A stretch of DNA of 64,000 nucleotides, from contig NZ_CAKLPY010000002.1 of NCBI RefSeq assembly GCF_923079645.1, forward strand, positions 372,001 through 436,000, in the 5' to 3' direction. The DNA comes from Emticicia aquatica (lineage in GTDB: Bacteria; Bacteroidota; Bacteroidia; Cytophagales; Spirosomataceae). The translations under genes were made by a program, and so were the position numbers. Under the pieces are notes generated by a model. That model made no database searches. It saw nothing but the letters and a program-made list of their open reading frames with translations, and had not been told where the DNA came from. Of the stretch, positions 42,087 through 51,686 are shown piece after piece (within the stretch, counting starts at the first letter, position 1; every line of letters starts with the position of its first letter).

Positions 42087-44534
42087 ATGAAATCTTACGT
42101 TTCAATCTTTTTATTGACCATTTTTTGCCTAAATGCTTTTTCGCAAAGCACAAAAGCCCCTGCTTATCCACTTGTTACGCATGACCCTTATTTTAGTATT
42201 TGGTCGAACACCGACCAACTGAATGCTTCGCCAACCAAACATTGGACGGGCAATGAACAAGCATTAACTGGTTTTCTGAAAGTTGATGGCACTATTTATC
42301 AGTTTTTAGGTGCTGAAGGTCCAAGTTTCAACGATATACTGCCAGCAGGCGATGATGTAAATTATCAAGCAAAATACACCGAAACCGCTCCTACTGATGA
42401 TTGGATAAAACCTACTTTCGATGATAGCCATTGGAAAACGGCCATTGCTCCCGTCGGTAATATTGATGGTGTCTCAAAAACACGTTGGACTTCACGAGAT
42501 ATTTGGTTTCGTCGAACTTTTACGCTTGACAAAGTTGATTTCAACGAACCTCTATTGAAATTACAACACGATGATGATGTTTGGGTATATCTCAATGGCG
42601 AACTCATCTATACCGCTCGCTGCTGTGCAGGAAAATACTTGATGTTGCCGATGTCGGCCGAGATGAAATCGAAGTTAAAAAAAGGCAAAAATGTCTTTGC
42701 AATTCACGTAATCAATACAGGTGGTGGTGCATTGGTCGATGTTGGAATTGTACAAAAGTCTATTCCTGCCAAAACTCAAAACATCGTTTTGGCTGAGCAA
42801 AAAAGCGTAAAAATCAATGCTACACAGACTATTTATGAGTTTTCTTGTGGCAGAAAAATCGACATCAACGTAACGTTTACTTCACCTTTATTGATAACAG
42901 ATTTAGATATTTTAGCTCGTCCAGTTTCATACATTTCTACCAAAGTAAAAGCCAATGATGGCAAAAATCATGCGGTAGAATTGAGTTTTGCTGCCTCGAC
43001 CGATATTGCTTGTAATGTCAATTCGCAGGAAGTTTCTGCCAATAAATATGTTTCTAAAAACCTCAGTATTTTGAAAGCTGGCACAACCGAACAAGCAATT
43101 TTGAAGAAAAAAGGTGATGATTTACGCATCGACTGGGGCTATATGTACATAGCTGTTGCGAATGATAAAAACATCAGCCAATTTGTATCTGATAATACAA
43201 AACCTTTTCAAGTAGGAAAAAATGCGGCAAAAACTGGTAAAAAATTATCATTACACACGGTCGCAAATATGGGGAGTATTGGTAGTCAAGCAAAAGAACA
43301 AGTAATAATGTTGGGCTATGATGACCTTTATTCGATTCAATATTTCGGTAAAAATTTGTTGCCGTGGTGGAAAGAAGACAAAGCGACTACTATTGAAACG
43401 CTTTTGGCAAAAGCCTCAAAAGAATATCCGAGTATCATTGAAAAGTGTCAACAAACCAACGAAATGATATACAACGACGCACTAAAATCAGGCGGAGCAG
43501 ATTACGCAGCTCTTTGTGAATTAGCTTATCGTCAAGCAATTTCGGCTCATAAATTGGTCAAAAGTCCCGAAGGAGAGATTTTGTTTTTATCGAAAGAAAA
43601 TTTCAGTAATGGTTCAATCAACACTGTTGATGTGACTTATCCATCTGCTCCGTTGTTTTTGGCTTATAACCCCGATTTACTTAAAGGAATGCTCAATGGT
43701 ATTTTTTATTTTAGCGAAAGTGACAAATGGAAAAAGCCTTTTGCCGCTCATGATTTGGGAACATATCCGTTGGCCAATGGACAAACCTATGGCGAAGACA
43801 TGCCCGTAGAAGAATGTGGCAATATGATAATTTTGGCAGCGGCGATTTGTAAAGCTGAAGGTAAAACCGATTACGCTAAAAAACACTGGGAAACCATCAA
43901 GATTTGGGCAGATTATTTGAGCAAAGAAGGTTTCGACCCAGCTACGCAACTTTGTACCGATGATTTTGCAGGTCATTTGGCTCGCAACACTAATCTTTCG
44001 ATAAAAGCCATTGTTGCTTTGGAAACTTTCACTCAATTGGCAAAGCAACTAAACGCAACCGAACTTTATAATAAATACGAAAAACTCACCAGAGAATACG
44101 TAACCAAGTGGCAAGAAATGGCTTCGGCTGGCGACCACTTTGCCTTGACGTTTGATAAAAAAGACACGTGGAGTCAGAAATATAATTTGGTTTGGGATAA
44201 GGTTTTGAAACTGAATTATTTCCCCAAAAGTGTATTTGACAAGGAAGTGAAATATTATCTCTCAAAACAAAACCAATTCGGCTTGCCGCTCGATAGCCGT
44301 GCATCTTACACCAAATCTGATTGGATAGTTTGGACATCTGTTTTGACCGATAACAAAGCAGATTTTGATGCTTTATTGAAGCCGATTTATTATTATTCAC
44401 AAAATACTTCAAGCCGAGTGCCTATCAGCGATTGGCACGATACAAAATCGGGAAAAATGGTCGGTTTTCAAGCAAGAAGTGTAGTTGGAGGCTATTTTAT
44501 GAAAGTTTTGGAAGATAAATTTAAAGAAAAATAA
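42087..44534 (+). CDS. Secreted glutaminase-A-like protein (DUF4964/DUF5127/DUF4965/DUF1793)
   Basis: 815 residues with a signal peptide (ending LNAFSQ). The N-terminus APAYPLVTHDPYFSIWS with LNASPTKHWTGNEQALTGFLKVDG is the DUF4964/DUF5127 start. An inserted jelly-roll-like stretch (about 110-215, DIWFRRTFTLDKVDF, LQHDDDVWVYLNGELIY) looks like a sugar-binding domain. DUF4965 and DUF1793 follow: DLGTYPLANGQTYGEDMPVEECGNMIIL and SRVPISDWHDTKSGKMVGFQARSVVGGYF. The alpha/alpha-barrel half resembles glycoside hydrolases, yet fungal relatives are called glutaminase A. Probable periplasmic or surface catabolic enzyme; substrate not certain. Confidence 0.85.
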   Translation: MKSYVSIFLLTIFCLNAFSQSTKAPAYPLVTHDPYFSIWSNTDQLNASPTKHWTGNEQALTGFLKVDGTIYQFLGAEGPSFNDILPAGDDVNYQAKYTETAPTDDWIKPTFDDSHWKTAIAPVGNIDGVSKTRWTSRDIWFRRTFTLDKVDFNEPLLKLQHDDDVWVYLNGELIYTARCCAGKYLMLPMSAEMKSKLKKGKNVFAIHVINTGGGALVDVGIVQKSIPAKTQNIVLAEQKSVKINATQTIYEFSCGRKIDINVTFTSPLLITDLDILARPVSYISTKVKANDGKNHAVELSFAASTDIACNVNSQEVSANKYVSKNLSILKAGTTEQAILKKKGDDLRIDWGYMYIAVANDKNISQFVSDNTKPFQVGKNAAKTGKKLSLHTVANMGSIGSQAKEQVIMLGYDDLYSIQYFGKNLLPWWKEDKATTIETLLAKASKEYPSIIEKCQQTNEMIYNDALKSGGADYAALCELAYRQAISAHKLVKSPEGEILFLSKENFSNGSINTVDVTYPSAPLFLAYNPDLLKGMLNGIFYFSESDKWKKPFAAHDLGTYPLANGQTYGEDMPVEECGNMIILAAAICKAEGKTDYAKKHWETIKIWADYLSKEGFDPATQLCTDDFAGHLARNTNLSIKAIVALETFTQLAKQLNATELYNKYEKLTREYVTKWQEMASAGDHFALTFDKKDTWSQKYNLVWDKVLKLNYFPKSVFDKEVKYYLSKQNQFGLPLDSRASYTKSDWIVWTSVLTDNKADFDALLKPIYYYSQNTSSRVPISDWHDTKSGKMVGFQARSVVGGYFMKVLEDKFKEK

Positions 44535-44550
44535 TTTTTGTATTGCCAAC

Positions 44551-44595
44551 AAAGCCCATAATGCCAAATGTACTGGTTGTTATGGGCTTTTATAT
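44551..44595 (+). terminator. Terminator after the DUF4965 gene
   Basis: AAAGCCCATAA (44551-44561) pairs perfectly with TTATGGGCTTT (44580-44590), followed by TATATTTT. Confidence 0.75.
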
Positions 44596-44760
44596 TTTCT
44601 AGCCTTAAGTTGAAAATAATATTCAAGATTTCTTCTACTTTAGGTAAGAACTTTGCGACTAGAAAATCTTATTTATCGAAAACTAAATAGAAATTAATGA
44701 TAATTTAATAAAGTATCTAAAATTTGAACGATACCTTCGTTTTGAATTAACTAACAAACA

Positions 44761-47163
44761 ATGAAAAAAACCATTATACTTTTATATTTAATCACTTTTA
44801 GTATCATTTCTTTTGCACAAAGTACAGGCAAAATAATTGGCAATGTAACAGATAATCAGCAAGCAATAGAATTTGCTAATGTTACTTTGGCAAAACTGCC
44901 AGATTCCACAAAAATTTTATACTTTACAAGTACTGATTCATTGGGCAATTTTTCTTTTGATAAAATTAATTTTGGCAGTTATACGCTCCAAATTAGCTTA
45001 ATTGGGTACCAGTATTTCACACAAAAAATTGTATTAAATGAGGAAAACAATACCATAATTCTAAATAATTTGAAGTTAAAAAGCGATGCCAAATTACTTA
45101 GTGAAGTAGTTGTTACTTCTCAAAAAAAACTAATTGAAAAAACCAGCGAAGGCTTTATTGTAAACGCTGCGGCCAACATCACGCAGCTTGGAGGAACCGC
45201 AACCGACCTTCTTAAAAGTACACCAACCGTAGCCGTGGATGCTGACGGAGCTATTACATTACGTGGAAAAACACCTTTGATTTTAGTCAATGGACGAAAC
45301 TCAAACCTTACAAATGCTGACCAAATTCCAGCAAGTAGCATTGAAAGTATCGAAATAATCAATAGTGCTTCTGCAAAATATGACGCTAACGCCGAAAGTG
45401 GTATTATTAATATTCGGCTCAAAAAAAATACGCAAAATGGTACTAATGGAGCTATTGCATTGGGTGCTGGTTTGGGTTCTCGAAGTAGAGTTAATAGTTC
45501 TGTTTTGCTTAATCATAAAGTTGGAAAATGGAATATTGGATTGGGTTACGATAACCGTTTTGCAGGACGAACCAAACATATTACTGGTAATCGAACTAAC
45601 TACAATTTACCAAATACGTATCAAATCAATCAGGATAGAAATGATGAGAGAGTTGAACGGCTACAAAACCTAAAATTTAACTTAGATTTTGCGGCTAACA
45701 GCAAAAACAATTTCTCGATTGAAGCCATTGGAAATATTGAAGGACAAGATAACCTAGAAGACCTAAAAAGTTTAATTTATACCCAAAATAATAGTTTTAA
45801 TTCTGGAAATGACCGATATTCAGCAGAGTATAGACGTGCAAAAGTAGCAGAATTTGCACTAAATTATACACGCAAATTTATTAATCCACAAAAATCATTG
45901 TCGGCAAATATCAATACTTCCATCGAAAATGGCAGAGAAAATACAGATATTTCAACCCAAAACTTGAATGAAAATTTAAGCAATGTTGGCGAAACTTTTT
46001 TCCAAAAAACACATAATTATGAGAATGGAAACATTTCAAATGCTATGCTTGATTACGTTTTCCCAATAACAAAAAAAGGAATTTTAGAAACAGGATATAA
46101 AGGTATTTTTCGTTCAATCAAAACCGATTATGAATCTTCAAATAAAGTTGGAAACGATTACGTAATAAATTCAGCTTCAAGCAATATTTTCAATTTTAAT
46201 GAAAATGTTCATGCACTTTATGCTCTTTATCATGCTTATTTAGGAGAAAAAAACAACCCAAAATGGAAATATGAATTGGGCATCCGAGCAGAAAAAGTAA
46301 ATAACAGTGGTGAAACACAAAACAACAGTACACATTTTACGAATGACTATTTAAAACTTTTTCCGACTGCCAATTTTAGCTATTTTACAAGCCCTGATGA
46401 ATTTTGGAAAATTAGTTACGGAAAAAGAATCAATCGCCCAAGATTAGGACAGTTAAACCCTTTTGTGGACATAACCGATGCCCTAAATCCACACAGTGGA
46501 AATCCAAATTTAAAACCCGAAATTATTCAAGCTCTTGAAGTTGGGTACAACAAAGAATGGGAAAATACTACACTTTCATCGAATGTCTTTTATAGGTATT
46601 CAAAAAATACCATCCGAAACTATTTTCAACAGCAAACCAACGGCACAGTACTTAATTTGCCAATAAACATTGGCTCGGCAAATAGCTTTGGCTTAGAAAA
46701 TATTTTTACCGCTAAACCAAATAATTTTTATGACTTAAATGCGAGTATCACACTGTTTCAGCAAAAACTAAATGGGAGCAATATTTCATCTGATGCAGTG
46801 CAAAATGCTTTTAACTGGTACGGAAAAATCATTAACAATTTTGTGATTAGTAAAGGTGGGAAATTACAGATAATTGGCAATTATAATTCGGCAGCAACCA
46901 CGCCACAAGGTAAATTAATAGCTTTATACAATATAGATTTAGGCTTTCAACAAAAACTTGGAAAAGGCAATGCTCGATTAGGTTTAGTAGTAGTTGATAT
47001 TTTCAATACATTAAAAAGTGGAGCTAAAAACTTTACTTCCGATTTTGTAAGTAATCGTACCCAAAAAGCTGATACGAGAGCTGTCATGCTTACGTTTGCT
47101 TATACTTTTAGGTCAGCTTTTAAGGAAAAACTGTTAGAAAATAAATTCTCAAAGGAATTTTAA
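44761..47163 (+). CDS. TonB-dependent receptor-like outer-membrane beta-barrel protein
   Basis: 800 residues with a signal peptide (ending ISFAQ). Domains: a carboxypeptidase-regulatory-like beta-sandwich (about 20-105, GKIIGNVTDNQQAIEFANVTLAKLP, FSFDKINFGSYTLQISLIGYQ), a plug domain (LLKSTPTVAVDADGAITLRG, ILVNGRNS, IESIEIINSASAKYDANAES), and a barrel of the outer-membrane-protein-family-3 type common in Bacteroidota. The C-terminal part has ISYGKRINRPRLGQLNPF and PHSGNPNLKPEIIQALEVGYN. No SusD-like partner follows, so it is not a classical polysaccharide locus. It may import small molecules or metal chelates. Confidence 0.9.
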   Translation: MKKTIILLYLITFSIISFAQSTGKIIGNVTDNQQAIEFANVTLAKLPDSTKILYFTSTDSLGNFSFDKINFGSYTLQISLIGYQYFTQKIVLNEENNTIILNNLKLKSDAKLLSEVVVTSQKKLIEKTSEGFIVNAAANITQLGGTATDLLKSTPTVAVDADGAITLRGKTPLILVNGRNSNLTNADQIPASSIESIEIINSASAKYDANAESGIINIRLKKNTQNGTNGAIALGAGLGSRSRVNSSVLLNHKVGKWNIGLGYDNRFAGRTKHITGNRTNYNLPNTYQINQDRNDERVERLQNLKFNLDFAANSKNNFSIEAIGNIEGQDNLEDLKSLIYTQNNSFNSGNDRYSAEYRRAKVAEFALNYTRKFINPQKSLSANINTSIENGRENTDISTQNLNENLSNVGETFFQKTHNYENGNISNAMLDYVFPITKKGILETGYKGIFRSIKTDYESSNKVGNDYVINSASSNIFNFNENVHALYALYHAYLGEKNNPKWKYELGIRAEKVNNSGETQNNSTHFTNDYLKLFPTANFSYFTSPDEFWKISYGKRINRPRLGQLNPFVDITDALNPHSGNPNLKPEIIQALEVGYNKEWENTTLSSNVFYRYSKNTIRNYFQQQTNGTVLNLPINIGSANSFGLENIFTAKPNNFYDLNASITLFQQKLNGSNISSDAVQNAFNWYGKIINNFVISKGGKLQIIGNYNSAATTPQGKLIALYNIDLGFQQKLGKGNARLGLVVVDIFNTLKSGAKNFTSDFVSNRTQKADTRAVMLTFAYTFRSAFKEKLLENKFSKEF

Positions 47164-47239
47164 AAACTATATCGAATTAAAAAGTAAACTATAATTAAAT
47201 AAAAAAACAGCCATATTAATTTATAGGAAAATGTTGTTT

Positions 47240-47795
47240 TCATTCATCAAAATCAGTTTGATAAACAACTTTTCCTGTGGCCGAATTAGAGACTTTCACC
47301 CAATCTACTGACCCTGCACCTTTGGACGTTAAGCGAACATCTGCAAGTTCAGCACAAATGGTGTTTGTCAGAAAATTATTCTTAAACGCTAGTTTATCAT
47401 TGATAAATACTTCAATATCTTTAGGGTCGAAATGTAGTGTTCCATCTTTATATTTAATTTTTAATTGTGTTAATTGGGGTTATCCAATCCTTTTCGTGGG
47501 CCACACCAAAACCCCACGAAGTCCATTGATTTGGTTTACAATAAACTATGTGATTGATGGTTTTGATTACCTTTTTATTAACCAATAATTTTAATCGGTA
47601 AACGTCTGGATAAAAATATGTTTGTGAGATAGTATCACACTTTTTTTTTGAATTTGAAAAATATCCAGCATAATTATCCAACGCTTTGATTTTGCCAACA
47701 CCAAGCTCCACTTCTATATTCTGCACTCGACTAAGCGATTGCACATCGAACAAGATTCTAACCGACTGAGGATACAGCCCTACAGTTTTTATAAC
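47240..47795 (-). pseudogene. 3' fragment of an unrecognised beta-rich protein gene with a frameshift
   Basis: The minus strand reads open from about 47795 without a start (VIKTVGLYPQSVRILFDVQS and on), down to WGFGVAHEKDWITP. There a run of four C (near 47485) shifts the frame; removing one C restores QLTQLKIKYKDGTLHFDPKD, then INDKLAFKNN, ending VVYQTDFDE at 47240. The composition suggests a secreted or adhesin-like beta-domain; I do not recognise it. It is joined directly to the broken end of hsdS, so this is a deletion or insertion junction rather than an intact gene. Confidence 0.6.
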
Positions 47796-48432
47796 CTAAA
47801 CTTTTCTCGTCCCAATCATCAAAATCAGTACCATCATCATTTTTAAATCTTAGCTCCTGTGAAAAAATCTGTTGCATGAGTCCTTTTTGTATTGCTCCAA
47901 AAGAGTTTTCTTTTGTTTTAAGGCTTGTATTTTCTCATCAATGGCTGTTAAGAAATTGGCTATTTTTGTTTGTTCGGGGAGTTGGGGTAATTGTATTTTT
48001 ATTCTGTAAAAATCACTATGATTCAAATCTGATATTGTTGAAGTACCAGCTAATTTTAATATTTGTGTTTGGGTTTGTATTAAATTTAAAAAATAAAATA
48101 TGATATAATTAGGGTATGCTATTTTAAAAAAGTTGTTATGAAATGCACCTTCTACATTTGTAACAACCATTCCAGTATTCCCTGTTCTGGTCATTAAAAT
48201 ATCATCTTTCGTACATAGAACTTGTAGGGTTTTTAATAAAGTATTTTTTTGCAGAACCTTCTTTTAAAAACTCATTTGTTATATAGAAATACGTTCCCTC
48301 AATTTGTTCTGTATATCTTTCTGAAATGGCAATTTGTAAGCCTTGATTAATCTTTATGACTTCCCCTAACTTTTTCACTTCCCATTTATCCGAAAACGCT
48401 GAAAAGCGTAATTTTGGTGTTTGTGTTGTCAT
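47758..48432 (-). pseudogene. hsdS: Broken type I restriction specificity subunit
   Basis: The ATG at 48432 opens MTTQTPKLRFSAFSDKWEVK, a standard HsdS start. The frame breaks near 48210 (…SSMYER stop versus CTKDDILMTRTGNTGMV in the next frame) and again near 47880, where a run of five A probably lost one. Correcting it gives the typical inter-TRD helix LLEQYKKGLMQQIFSQELRF and the start of the second half (DDGTDFDDWDEKSLG). The second target-recognition domain is missing: the reading ends at 47758 next to unrelated sequence. At least two frameshifts plus truncation make it inactive. It starts 4 bases after the YhcG-like gene, as in an intact hsdM-yhcG-hsdS operon. Confidence 0.85.
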
Positions 48433-48436
48433 GGTT

Positions 48437-49462
48437 TTAGTCTTTTGATAATTCATTTTCAATCTCTTCAATGCTTGGCAATGATGATTTTAGATTTTCG
48501 GGTAATGCCTTCGCTAATTCATATTCAGAAACGCCAATGGGTTTATTTGTATCTCGTAAGGCATATTCAGCAATTATCTTATTATTGTTTTCGCAAAGCA
48601 TCAGTCCAATTGTGGGTTGGTCTGTTGGGTGTTTTAGTATATCATCAACAACCGAGCAGTAGAAATTCAATTTACCAGCGTATTCGGGTTTGAAATTGCC
48701 TTTTTTTAGGTCAATCACTATAAAACACCTCGTTTTTATGTGATAGAACAAAAGGTCAATATAAAAATCTTGCTCGCCCACATTCAAATGATATTGCCTA
48801 CCCACAAAAGCAAATCCAGTACCGAATTCGAGTAAGAATTTTTCAATTTGTTTCATTAATTCTATTTCTAATTCACGTTCGGCAAAAGGCTCTGCAAGCG
48901 TCAAAAAATCAAAGATATAAGGGTCTTTTAGGGTTTCTTTTGCTAATTCAGATTGTGGATTCGGTAAGTATGAGTCAATACTACTGACGTTTAGTTGTAG
49001 TCTTTCCAGTAATTTCGATTTTATCATACTACTCAAAACATCTCTACTCCAACCACCACTAATGATATGCTCAATGTACCAAAGTCTTTTTTCTATATCT
49101 TTAATTTTTTCCATTAACACAATATTATGACCCCACGGAATAGAGCATAATAATTGGCTATTTTTCAATTTTGCAACAGGCTGTTGCAAAATTGAATACT
49201 CTTTGGCAAAACGTAACATATAGCTCAAATTTCTTTGTGAAAAGCCTTTTGTTTCGGGTAATTCATTTTTGAGGTCAATCACTAATTTAGGAATTACCCC
49301 TGCTGACCAACCTTTTTCTTGTTGTCGTAGTTGAATCATTTTACCTATGTCCCAATACATCAAAATCATTTCGGCATTAGCCGATAATGTAGCCTTGATT
49401 TGGGCGTTCTTTACTCTAATTTTTATATCATTGAGTAAAGAATTATATAGCGTTAATTCCAT
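48437..49462 (-). CDS. YhcG/DUF1016-family PD-(D/E)xK nuclease
   Basis: 341 residues, intact. The N-terminal half is the helical DUF1016_N region (ILMYWDIGKMIQLRQQEKGW, FSQRNLSYMLRFAKEY, IPWGHNIVLMEKIKD). The C-terminal half is a PD-(D/E)xK nuclease domain: FVGRQYHLNVGEQDFYIDLLFYH with the first acidic residues, then CFIVIDLKKGNFKPEYAGKLNFY with the Asp-x-Lys. Such genes travel with type I restriction modules and other defence islands. Here both its neighbours, hsdM and hsdS, are destroyed while it keeps a full open frame and key residues, which hints at separate selection or recent decay. Confidence 0.9.
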   Translation of the reverse strand: MELTLYNSLLNDIKIRVKNAQIKATLSANAEMILMYWDIGKMIQLRQQEKGWSAGVIPKLVIDLKNELPETKGFSQRNLSYMLRFAKEYSILQQPVAKLKNSQLLCSIPWGHNIVLMEKIKDIEKRLWYIEHIISGGWSRDVLSSMIKSKLLERLQLNVSSIDSYLPNPQSELAKETLKDPYIFDFLTLAEPFAERELEIELMKQIEKFLLEFGTGFAFVGRQYHLNVGEQDFYIDLLFYHIKTRCFIVIDLKKGNFKPEYAGKLNFYCSVVDDILKHPTDQPTIGLMLCENNNKIIAEYALRDTNKPIGVSEYELAKALPENLKSSLPSIEEIENELSKD

Positions 49463-49465
49463 AAT

Positions 49466-49671
49466 TTAAAACGGTGTTTCAATGCTCAATTCTTTACAAA
49501 AATTGACAATTGTTTGGTCGGTGGCTGCCATACTGGTATCCAAACATTTTAGTTTTTGGGCAATTTATGCTGTATTCTGCCTCAAAAGTATCTACATAGC
49601 GAGGTATATCCTAGGGTGTTGACGATATTCCAAAGTTGTTGTTCTAATTGTTTCTTTTGGTCTAATGACAT
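49466..49671 (-). pseudogene. hsdM: Type I methyltransferase fossil with a large internal deletion
   Basis: The ATG at 49671 reads MSLDQKKQLEQQLWNIVNTL, a near-perfect HsdM start. It then runs out of frame, and in another frame about 33 C-terminal-type residues follow (KIAQKLKCLDTSMAATDQTI, then VNFCKELSIETPF stop). Of the usual roughly 500-800 residues only the two ends remain. The stop lies 3 bases before the YhcG start codon, keeping the original operon spacing. Confidence 0.75.
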
Positions 49672-49684
49672 ATTTGCTTATGAA

Positions 49685-49846
49685 TTAATCTTTCTGTTTT
49701 GTTATCATTTGCCAATATACACCTTTATCTGGCCCTATTCGCTTTAGTTTATTAATTGTACGTTCAACCGTTCCTTCTAAAACTGTTGCTATCTCTGGTA
49801 TTTTAATTCTTGGATTTTGGGTAATAATTTCTAGTATTGACATCAT
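49685..49846 (-). pseudogene. Winged-helix C-terminal fragment
   Basis: About 53 residues: MMSILEIITQNPRIKIPEIA then ATVLEGTVERTINKLKRIGP and DKGVYWQMITKQKD. This looks like the winged-helix tail found at the end of AlbA/AAA_4-type ATP-binding proteins that accompany type I restriction loci. The upstream part is missing: the frame runs out of frame into the methyltransferase fossil. It ends 13 bases before the hsdM start. Confidence 0.55.
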
Positions 49847-50104
49847 TATATCCGTTTTGTTTTCCCGCTTTTGAGAATGGCTGACAAGGAAATCTAGCAC
49901 AAATAACATCGTTGTGCAGGTATTTTGGCTACTTCAATCGCATTTTTATCTCCTGCACAATCAATTCCATGATTAGTTTTATAAAGCAAATCGTAAATCT
50001 TCATTAATTTCACTTGCAAATACACAAGTATGACCTAAGTTTTCTAAGGCAATATGGAAGCCACCTAACCCTGCAAACAAATCAATAAATTTTAAATCTC
50101 ACAT
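49847..50104 (-). pseudogene. Cytosine-C5 DNA methyltransferase fossil (motifs I and IV)
   Basis: Reading the minus strand across three frames recovers [20 protein letters not shown] with [13 protein letters not shown] (motif I, the SAM-binding FAGxGG), then [13 protein letters not shown], then after further shifts HNDVICARFPCQPFSKAGKQ with the catalytic Pro-Cys-Gln of motif IV. An in-frame TGA follows the ATG at 50104. The target-recognition and C-terminal parts are gone, replaced by the winged-helix fragment. Several frameshifts make it non-functional. Confidence 0.8.
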
Positions 50105-50469
50105 CTAATGGTTAATAGTAGTTAAATCGTTGTTATTTTTATATTGGAAATTAATATTTTCTTTGAGAAAATGCTTTAATTTTCGACATTCTTTCTGATA
50201 ATATTTTACGATTTTATTATTTTCATAAGCAACTTTACGAATCTGTATATCATTCCATTTTAGATAAAAAATCAGTTTAGATTGGAATTTGGGCTTGATA
50301 AACTTGAAGAAATAAATTTCCTCTTCTATTGTTTTGAAAGGATTTTCATCATTAAGTTGTTTAAGTTTTCAAAATATGCTTGACAGATTTCAGTTAGCAC
50401 ATTGGAATTGGCATTAATATCATCAATAGCGTTTAGTTTGGTTTCTAATGTTTGGAAAAGAATATTCAT
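50105..50469 (-). pseudogene. RteC-like fossil (conjugative-transposon regulator)
   Basis: The ATG at 50469 reads MNILFQTLETKLNAIDDINA, breaks near 50367, and continues in another frame as NDENPFKTIEEEIYFFKFIK, then PKFQSKLIFYLKWNDI and KIVKYYQKECRKLKHFLKEN to a stop at 50105. The EEIYFFKxIKPxFxSKLIFY string is the hallmark of RteC, which controls excision of CTnDOT-like conjugative transposons. About 120 residues remain of the usual 270-280, so it is also truncated at the C-terminus. Confidence 0.75.
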
Positions 50470-50899
50470 TTTTATTGGAAGTTGTTATTGTAGATTGTTG
50501 TAGATTAACACCAATAATAGGCATTAAATTGTTGAATTCCCATTATTAGTGCATCATGATCAACTTTTGTCGAATTCAATTATTACTTAATCACATAAAT
50601 TTACTATTACTGTTTATAAAATACTTATTCAGTAATATGTTTACTCAATAATAAAGTGGAAATGAAAATGTAATATCTATTCATTTATAGTGATGCACAA
50701 TACCCCAATTTGAAAATAGCATAAATACCAAGGCCATCGAAATTATCAGAATAGCTAAAAAATGAAGAAAATCTAAGCCATTATCAAACACAAATTGACT
50801 TAGAATATAGCAAATAAGATTAGTCCAGCTTTTGCAGCTAATGGCGGGACTATTAAAGCATAATCAACTGATTGTTGTACGGTATCGAACCTTGAGTTA
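50470..50899. other. Non-coding stretch left of the integrated element
   Basis: No credible gene. It contains an imperfect inverted repeat (CACCAATAATAGG near 50509 with CCCATTATTAGTG near 50538) and otherwise AT-rich sequence. The string GTACGGTATCGAAC (about 50877-50890) partly resembles the integrase arm sites and may be a chromosomal-side binding site. Confidence 0.35.
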
Positions 50900-50917
50900 T
50901 TTGTGGTCTCGTCGGGA
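50900..50917. other. attL: left copy of the tRNA-Arg 3'-end repeat
   Basis: TTTGTGGTCTCGTCGGGA, identical to 60423-60440. It restores the last 14 bases of the tRNA plus 4 bases downstream. The sequence then diverges, as expected at an attachment core. Confidence 0.88.
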
Positions 50918-51269
50918 CTATAAAAGGCATTGATTATCAAGTAGTTAAATGAAAAATTATAGTTTGGTATCAAAAACGGTAACAAATTGCTTTAATCATT
51001 AAAAAGGAAAAGTAAAAAAAAGAAAGGTTTTGTTTAACAGTTCTCCGCTAAGAAGTTCGCCGAACTCGCCAAAACGTTAGCGAAGAATATATTTTACGCT
51101 TTCTGCCATAATTCGACAAATAAGGAGCTAAGTTTGGTAGCAAAAAAAAATCTTTAGTGTGTTTTTGGCAAAAAGAAAACCAACAAAGTTCCTGCATAGA
51201 AAAATCTTTGTTGGTTAAGTTAATGATATAAAAAACATTTGTTTTCTAATTCTTTTTTGGCCGTTTTTT
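50918..51269. other. Left end of the element, non-coding, with arm site and palindrome
   Basis: It holds the putative integrase arm site GGTATCAAAAACGGTAACAA (50966-50985) and a stem-loop CGCTAA...TTAGCG (51046-51082) carrying the motif TCCGCTAAGAA, repeated inverted near 53015. No protein gene is convincing. Confidence 0.5.
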
Positions 51270-51686
51270 TTACGCTAGTTCCTCTTTTTCTCGGCTCAAA
51301 ATAGCAATCAATAAACCCATAAATAAAACGAATCCACTTATTATCCATAATACTCTGTTATCTGAGGTTTGAGAGCGGCTTGATGTTATTTTTGGTTCTG
51401 TTACTGATTCTTGTAAGGGCAATGTTCTTGTAAAACTTGTATCTACACTCGCCGTTTGAGAATTTTCGTATTCGGTTACTATTTGGGATATGTATTCAAC
51501 ATCTGGCTTTAAATCAGTAAACATCTGAGAGCCGCTTGTCGAAACATTAGGTATTCTATAAACTTGATTAGTCGTTTGCCCTTCATAAAGATATAAGGTT
51601 CGGACTGTAACGTTTGGGTCTTCATTAAGCGACCAGGTAATGCGAAATGACGAACTCGTAAGTTCTGTGATTGTCGTGGCTGTCAT
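51270..51686 (-). CDS. Fibronectin-III-like protein with a C-terminal membrane span
   Basis: 138 residues without a cleavable signal. Residues 1-92 form a fibronectin type III-like beta-sandwich (FRITWSLNEDPNVTVRTLYLYEG, TDLKPDVEYISQIVTEYENSQ). A Ser/Thr linker leads to one membrane span (about 109-128, VLWIISGFVLFMGLLIAIL) and a short charged tail. This tail-anchored layout mirrors the adjacent coiled-coil protein, whose stop overlaps this start by four bases. The two and the desaturase form a leftward cargo operon. Function unknown. Confidence 0.7.
   Translation of the reverse strand: MTATTITELTSSSFRITWSLNEDPNVTVRTLYLYEGQTTNQVYRIPNVSTSGSQMFTDLKPDVEYISQIVTEYENSQTASVDTSFTRTLPLQESVTEPKITSSRSQTSDNRVLWIISGFVLFMGLLIAILSREKEELA

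Noticed and set aside
37774-47163. Region considered as a polysaccharide utilisation locus
   Set aside because: There is a TonB-dependent receptor and glycan-active enzymes, but no SusD-like partner, and the genes have separate terminators; they are better read as neighbouring single units.
49556-49747. Small plus-strand open frame
   Set aside because: It overlaps the recognisable hsdM and winged-helix relics on the other strand and has no features of its own.
50800-50985. Small minus-strand open frame across the left attachment site
   Set aside because: It runs through the tRNA-derived core repeat and the arm site and has no family features; an accident of the integration junction.
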